Positions 5,356-8,249 of a stretch of DNA of 8,249 bases are shown one piece after another. Position numbers and translations under genes: made by a program. Below the pieces are notes generated by a model. That model made no database searches. It was not told where the DNA came from and saw only the letters and a program-made list of their open reading frames with translations. The DNA lies in NCBI GenBank assembly GCA_947289115.1, contig CAMYPG010000014.1, positions 1 through 8,249 on the forward strand. The letters are read 5' to 3'. The stretch is from an uncultured Gardnerella sp. GTDB taxonomy: Bacteria; Actinomycetota; Actinomycetes; Actinomycetales; Bifidobacteriaceae. Position 1 is the first letter of the stretch. Each line of letters opens with the position of its first letter.

Positions 5356-6516
5356 TCAGTAAGCCATACTATCTATACAGTTATGTTCATTTTTGAAAGG
5401 AATAACTGCATTACATTCCCAATACTTACCAAAGGCTCGAAAATAGAGTGAACCGCCTAAATGCTTTATGGTATCGCGATGAAGCAAAAGTCCTTTTTGA
5501 GATACTGAGCGAATTGCATCTTTACTTTTCCCGCCCAAAAATCGAACATTGAACTGTTTTATAACAATTTGTTTTTCGCGTATCGAAATTCTGATGTAAT
5601 AAACTAAAGAAGCATATTTTCGCATGTTCAAATATAGTTCTTCGATTAATTCAATAACTTCACAGATGATTTCATTGCTAATGTCTTCAGGAATATCGTT
5701 ACTAGATATGTTGCATATTGATCTTCCTTTTAATCCACAAGATGTATTGATTGAGTCGTTCATTTGTAGTGTATCTTCAATGTGCTGAATGAACTCGCTT
5801 CGAGCATCTTGCTTAGCAGTATTTCCACGTAGAATGTCGATAATATTATGTCCTTCTTCAAAAGCCTGATCTGCCAAATCATTTATTGCCTCAATAGCAC
5901 TTCGCTGTTTTTTAGAAATAGACTTGTCAAGTAATGCTATTTTACTTTGTAGTGCAATATCTGCAATCTTATTAGTTAATCTATCGTGCATTCGCACAGC
6001 CAGATGAAGATTATTAATTGTTTGCTTATCTTTTTCATAAAGAACCATTTTTTGGTGAGAAATGCGCAAAATAATACCAGTGCAAACGCAAAATATATTT
6101 ATTAAAAGGTAAGCAATAAGATACTTGAAAGACAAAGTTGATAGGTATCGGTATGCAACGTAGTGTAATGCATCTATTACTAAGAATAAAGGTAGTGTAA
6201 ATTGAATCGGATATAAATACGAAATAAAAACAAATGATATGATGAGCCCGAAAGTTACTGGTGGAAGATTCAGACTAGGAATAACAAGAATGCTGAGATG
6301 TACAAAAATATAGCACATGCTCATAAAATGCGGGAGCAAGCAAAGAAACAGATTTATAGCAGCAAGAATCATGTAAACTATGACAAGTTGTATTGTGCTA
6401 TTGTCGCTATTTGAGTAAATATATGCATCCATTGCGCTCGACAAACATCCCAATAGTAAAAATGTTTTATTGTCAATAAGCTTTTCTCGTAAACGACGCA
6501 TTAAGAAAATAATCAT
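5356..6516 (-). CDS. Divergent membrane histidine kinase (HisKA_3-like, NarL-partner type)
   Basis: A 386-residue protein, second gene of a two-component operon. About six membrane helices fill residues 18-152 (approximately 18-34, 42-61, 64-81, 86-103, 105-122, 130-152) with no large extracellular domain, so the signal is probably sensed in or at the membrane. A linker coiled segment leads to the dimerisation/phosphoacceptor region LHLAVRMHDRLTNKIADIAL, with His177 in an H-D-x-x-x-N motif as in HisKA_3 kinases. The C-terminal ATPase-like part keeps an N-box-like EELYLNMRKYAS (292-303, Asn297) and KGLLLHRDTIKHLGGSLYF (341-359), which resembles the end of HATPase_c. The usual DxGxG (G1) and GxGL glycine motifs are not recognisable. 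Start at 6516: AGGAA lies ten bases upstream and the ATG overlaps the regulator stop as ATGA. Confidence 0.8.
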   Translation of the reverse strand: MIIFLMRRLREKLIDNKTFLLLGCLSSAMDAYIYSNSDNSTIQLVIVYMILAAINLFLCLLPHFMSMCYIFVHLSILVIPSLNLPPVTFGLIISFVFISYLYPIQFTLPLFLVIDALHYVAYRYLSTLSFKYLIAYLLINIFCVCTGIILRISHQKMVLYEKDKQTINNLHLAVRMHDRLTNKIADIALQSKIALLDKSISKKQRSAIEAINDLADQAFEEGHNIIDILRGNTAKQDARSEFIQHIEDTLQMNDSINTSCGLKGRSICNISSNDIPEDISNEIICEVIELIEELYLNMRKYASLVYYIRISIREKQIVIKQFNVRFLGGKSKDAIRSVSQKGLLLHRDTIKHLGGSLYFRAFGKYWECNAVIPFKNEHNCIDSMAY

Positions 6517-7184
6517 TGTTTATCATTTCCTAAATATTCATCATGCAGCCATGTAGTAATAAGTTGTGAACGATTTGTCACATTCAATTTTTTGAACACG
6601 CGACGAAGGATAGTTTCCACAGTACAAGTTTCAACAAATAAACGTTTGGCGATTTGCGCATTAGTCATGCCTTTACTGCACAACTTTATAATTTCAGTCT
6701 CATGATTCGTTAAAGCAAGGCGTCCATTTTTTGTCTTTTTTTTCAAACGCTGAAATGCTGTCGTCGTGTCGTCAAAATGAAGATCTCCTATTATTTGTGG
6801 CTTGAACGTGCCATTGGCAATACTGCTAAGCATGGCGCAAATAGTTTCTGGGTGGTTCTTTCCAACAATGCCTTGCGCGCCTGCTGTTGATGCTTTTAAA
6901 GCATAATCGTTTATAGGGAATGAAGTTATAGCAATTATTATTGGGAGTGAGTATCTTCTTCGCAATTCGTATAATATTTTAATTCCCGAAACCCCAGACA
7001 TATACATGTCAATTAGCAGCACGTCTGGGCATTGATTTTGACAAAATTGAATTGCTTGATCGGCGTACGCGGATAACCAGCAAATACTGCAGGACGGAAC
7101 AACCTGTTCAATATATGTTTTTAGGCCGTGTAGACAAAAACAATCATCATCAACAATGCCAACAGTAATATGCTTTGCTATCAT
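6513..7184 (-). CDS. NarL/FixJ-family response regulator (REC + LuxR-type HTH)
   Basis: A 223-residue regulator of normal length for the family. The receiver domain (~5-125) has the acidic cluster VDDD (11-14), the phospho-acceptor Asp59 in LLIDMYMSG (56-64), Thr87 (AITS) and Lys109 (GKN), all the residues needed for phosphorylation. The C-terminal LuxR-type HTH (~156-213) reads LTNHETEIIKLCSKGMTNAQ (from 158) with the recognition helix around TCTVETILRRVFKKL (186-200) and NVTNRSQL (201-208). It should bind DNA as a dimer when phosphorylated by the kinase encoded next. The ATG has AAGGAG (complement of 7189-7194) four bases upstream. A palindromic site 64-85 bases ahead suggests autoregulation. 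The promoter itself could not be fixed. Confidence 0.93.
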   Translation of the reverse strand: MIAKHITVGIVDDDCFCLHGLKTYIEQVVPSCSICWLSAYADQAIQFCQNQCPDVLLIDMYMSGVSGIKILYELRRRYSLPIIIAITSFPINDYALKASTAGAQGIVGKNHPETICAMLSSIANGTFKPQIIGDLHFDDTTTAFQRLKKKTKNGRLALTNHETEIIKLCSKGMTNAQIAKRLFVETCTVETILRRVFKKLNVTNRSQLITTWLHDEYLGNDKQ

Positions 7185-7247
7185 ATTGCTCCTTCAGAAA
7201 AGCATTATTTAAGTAATAATAGTACTTGAATTTGTATGATGAATATC

Positions 7248-7269
7248 TTGTCTAGGAAAACCTTTACAA
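7248..7269. promoter_or_regulatory. Palindromic operator, copy 2 (upstream of the response regulator gene)
   Basis: Same 22-bp dyad as at 5285-5306, within the identical 29-bp block 7242-7270. It is 64-85 bases ahead of the response regulator start on the minus strand. Sequence just outside the block is not conserved between the copies, so the block itself is what has been kept. Confidence 0.65.
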
Positions 7270-7296
7270 AGGTAATCTTATAAAGGTAGGCACTGA

Positions 7297-7344
7297 GAGC
7301 TTACGGGAGTTACTCCGCAGCGAATAAGTTCGCTTAAAGTTTAG
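7297..7344 (+). pseudogene. hicB 3' remnant (last 15 codons)
   Basis: In frame this reads ELTGVTPQRISSLKV followed by TAG, identical to the C-terminus of the intact HicB (ELTGVTPQRISSLKS) except the last residue, with synonymous changes in two codons (Gly GGG to GGA, Ser AGC to AGT). An in-frame TGA (7294-7296) lies directly upstream and the rest of hicB is missing, so it cannot be expressed as a HicB. The synonymous pattern suggests that it came from a second functional hicB before decay. Confidence 0.85.
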
Positions 7345-7422
7345 TGATTCAATCACAATGTGGTTGTGGCTATAAGCAAATAAATTGTTCAGTAATATAT
7401 AAACTCTATGCGAAACAAATCA
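7297..7422. repeat. hicB 3' end and flank, copy 2 of a diverged direct repeat
   Basis: About 85% identical to 4595-4719 over its full length, in the same orientation. The identity runs beyond the stop codon into non-coding sequence as far as CAAATCA (7416-7422), then ends abruptly. The two copies enclose the membrane protein and two-component genes. Confidence 0.9.
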
Positions 7423-7596
7423 TTCTCTGGTATTACGCAAGCTCCAAAAATCATAAATAAAATCATCATTTAGTGTGATGCAAACTCTTTACGGCGATTA
7501 TAGGATATTAAGCAAAAGCTGAAATCCTCAATAAAGTGACAATCATAAAAGCGTCAATCGTAGCATTATCAAGCACTTTATTTATTTTGGATCAGT

Positions 7597-7624
7597 TTGA
7601 GAGGCTTGTTTCGACGCATACTAT
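7597..7624 (+). promoter_or_regulatory. Predicted promoter of the lipoprotein gene
   Basis: TTGAGA (7597-7602, five of six to the -35 consensus) is followed after 16 bases by TACTAT (7619-7624, four of six to the -10). The transcript would start near 7631 and leave a 30-base leader containing the Shine-Dalgarno. Confidence 0.45.
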
Positions 7625-7629
7625 GTGTC
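7613..7629. promoter_or_regulatory. Dyad over the -10 of the lipoprotein promoter, possible operator
   Basis: GACGCATA, a central C, then TATGTGTC make a 17-bp palindrome in which seven of eight pairs match. It covers the -10 hexamer and the likely start, a typical place for a repressor. No regulator gene for it is visible in the window. Confidence 0.4.
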
Positions 7630-7660
7630 TACGGGTTTGGCGAGTAAGGAGATTTGTGTT

Positions 7661-8249
7661 ATGAGTAAGTTTGCGAAAGTACTCTTGCTTGCTGCTCTGC
7701 CAGCGTGTTTGCTTACTGCATGCTCTGGTAGAGCAGCTGATAATAGTCAACAGCAGGCATCACATGATTCAGTTCCACTTGTTTCAGTCAAAAAACAGCC
7801 TTTAACACAAGTTGTGTCGGGTAAAGCAGCAATAGAACAATCGTCTAACTTTGTTATCACTGCTGTAAGTAGAGGGAATTTTTCTCCATCGGTAAAAGCA
7901 GGCAGTACTGTAAAAGCTGGAAGTGTTCTAGGCTACAATGCTGGTAACAAAATTATTGCTCCCGTAGACGCTAAAGTTGTGTCAGTAGCTGAATCATCTG
8001 CGGATGTGCCTAAATCTTTCCCACTATTCACTCTTAAATATGAAGGTTTTTCAATAAGCCTTAATGCAAAAGCTTTACTTCGTTCTGCGGATATTACAGA
8101 TGTTAAAGGTCGCTTCCAAGTTGAAGACGGTGTTGGACCAACCAATTGTTTGCAAATAGTACAAAGCGGTGGAACTTCTATCGATGTTGCAGCCTCGGGT
8201 AGTAGCAAGAATGATAATGCTGATTCAACTCAAACAGATGAGTCGAGTG
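7661..8249 (+). CDS. Lipoprotein with lipoyl-like, membrane-fusion-protein-type segment (3' end beyond window)
   Basis: A reading frame of at least 196 residues runs off the right edge with no stop. It starts at ATG 7661 with TAAGGAG (7645-7651) nine bases upstream. The N-terminus is a lipoprotein signal: K3/K6, a hydrophobic run VLLLAALPACLL (7-18) and lipobox LTAC with Cys21 as the lipidated residue, so the protein should be anchored to the outside of the membrane. Residues 75-109 (SPSVKAGSTVKAGSVLGYNA, then KIIAPVDAKVVSV) look like the folded lipoyl/biotinyl-type hairpin of membrane fusion proteins (V-k-G-d-V-k-G-q-L ... I-A-P-v-d-G-v-V). From about 176 it becomes Ser/Asp/Asn-rich and low in complexity. 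In monoderms such proteins often accompany MacB-type ABC exporters; that partner would lie to the right and is not seen. A role in cell-wall or peptide export is only a guess. Confidence 0.8.
   Translation, partial: MSKFAKVLLLAALPACLLTACSGRAADNSQQQASHDSVPLVSVKKQPLTQVVSGKAAIEQSSNFVITAVSRGNFSPSVKAGSTVKAGSVLGYNAGNKIIAPVDAKVVSVAESSADVPKSFPLFTLKYEGFSISLNAKALLRSADITDVKGRFQVEDGVGPTNCLQIVQSGGTSIDVAASGSSKNDNADSTQTDESS

Larger units (their letters stand above)
7185..7660. other. Intergenic region between divergent genes: operator, hicB remnant, lipoprotein promoter
   Basis: This 476-base stretch contains the operator (7242-7270), a hicB 3' remnant with flank (7297-7422), an AT-rich part without visible genes (7423-7590), and the lipoprotein promoter (about 7597-7624). 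In the AT-rich part AATAAAGTG (7530-7538) pairs with CACTTTATT (7574-7582), followed by TATTTT, which could be a weak plus-strand terminator. No complete small gene is supported. Confidence 0.6.

Noticed and set aside
5279..7270. The two 29-bp identical blocks as terminal repeats or target-site duplications of a mobile element
   Set aside because: The block is a dyad sitting at promoter distance from two genes in the same relation, there is no transposase or integrase between the copies, and a third partial copy lies closer to one gene; a regulatory site explains it better.
7933..8208. Minus-strand frame of 91 codons
   Set aside because: Antisense to the lipoprotein gene, which has a ribosome site, lipobox and lipoyl-like segment.

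Overview
The window looks like a chromosomal segment from a low-GC member of the Bifidobacteriaceae, most like Gardnerella. This is my inference from the moderate-to-low GC, the actinobacterial style of the thiamine genes (ThiM-ThiE and ThiD-TenA fusions, a compact TPP riboswitch overlapping the ribosome binding site) and family knowledge. No database search was possible.

Layout: (1) Positions 1-68 hold what appears to be the 3' end of a 5S rRNA and a strong intrinsic terminator, so the window starts at the end of an rRNA operon. (2) Positions 69-340 are non-coding and contain four successive stem-loops. (3) Positions 343-3637 are a TPP-riboswitch-controlled operon of two bifunctional proteins, ThiM-ThiE and ThiD-TenA. 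Together they can supply and join the two halves of thiamine: TenA recovers HMP from degraded thiamine, ThiD makes HMP-PP, ThiM phosphorylates the thiazole alcohol, and ThiE couples them to thiamine phosphate. (4) Positions 3638-3991 are non-coding, with a possible terminator, a perfect 12-bp tandem repeat and a pyrimidine-rich tract. (5) Positions 3992-4642 hold a HicAB-type toxin-antitoxin pair. Its promoter appears to be overlaid by an 11-bp-arm inverted repeat and to start transcription at or next to the hicA start codon. (6) Positions 4823-7184, minus strand, hold a small four-helix membrane protein gene and a response regulator-histidine kinase pair (the two overlap by ATGA). The same 29-bp sequence, with a 22-bp dyad-symmetric core, lies upstream of both minus-strand transcription units. 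(7) Positions 7297-7422 are a diverged copy of the hicB 3' end plus its downstream flank. (8) Positions 7661-8249 hold the start of a lipoprotein gene with a lipoyl-like (membrane-fusion-protein-like) segment, cut by the window edge.

The most interesting part is the minus-strand signalling module. A NarL-type regulator is paired with a sensor whose ATP-binding domain lacks recognisable glycine motifs, and a shared palindromic operator links the regulator's own promoter to a small unknown membrane protein, its likely output. The module is bracketed by hicB and a hicB 3' remnant, which suggests past duplication or insertion at this toxin-antitoxin locus.
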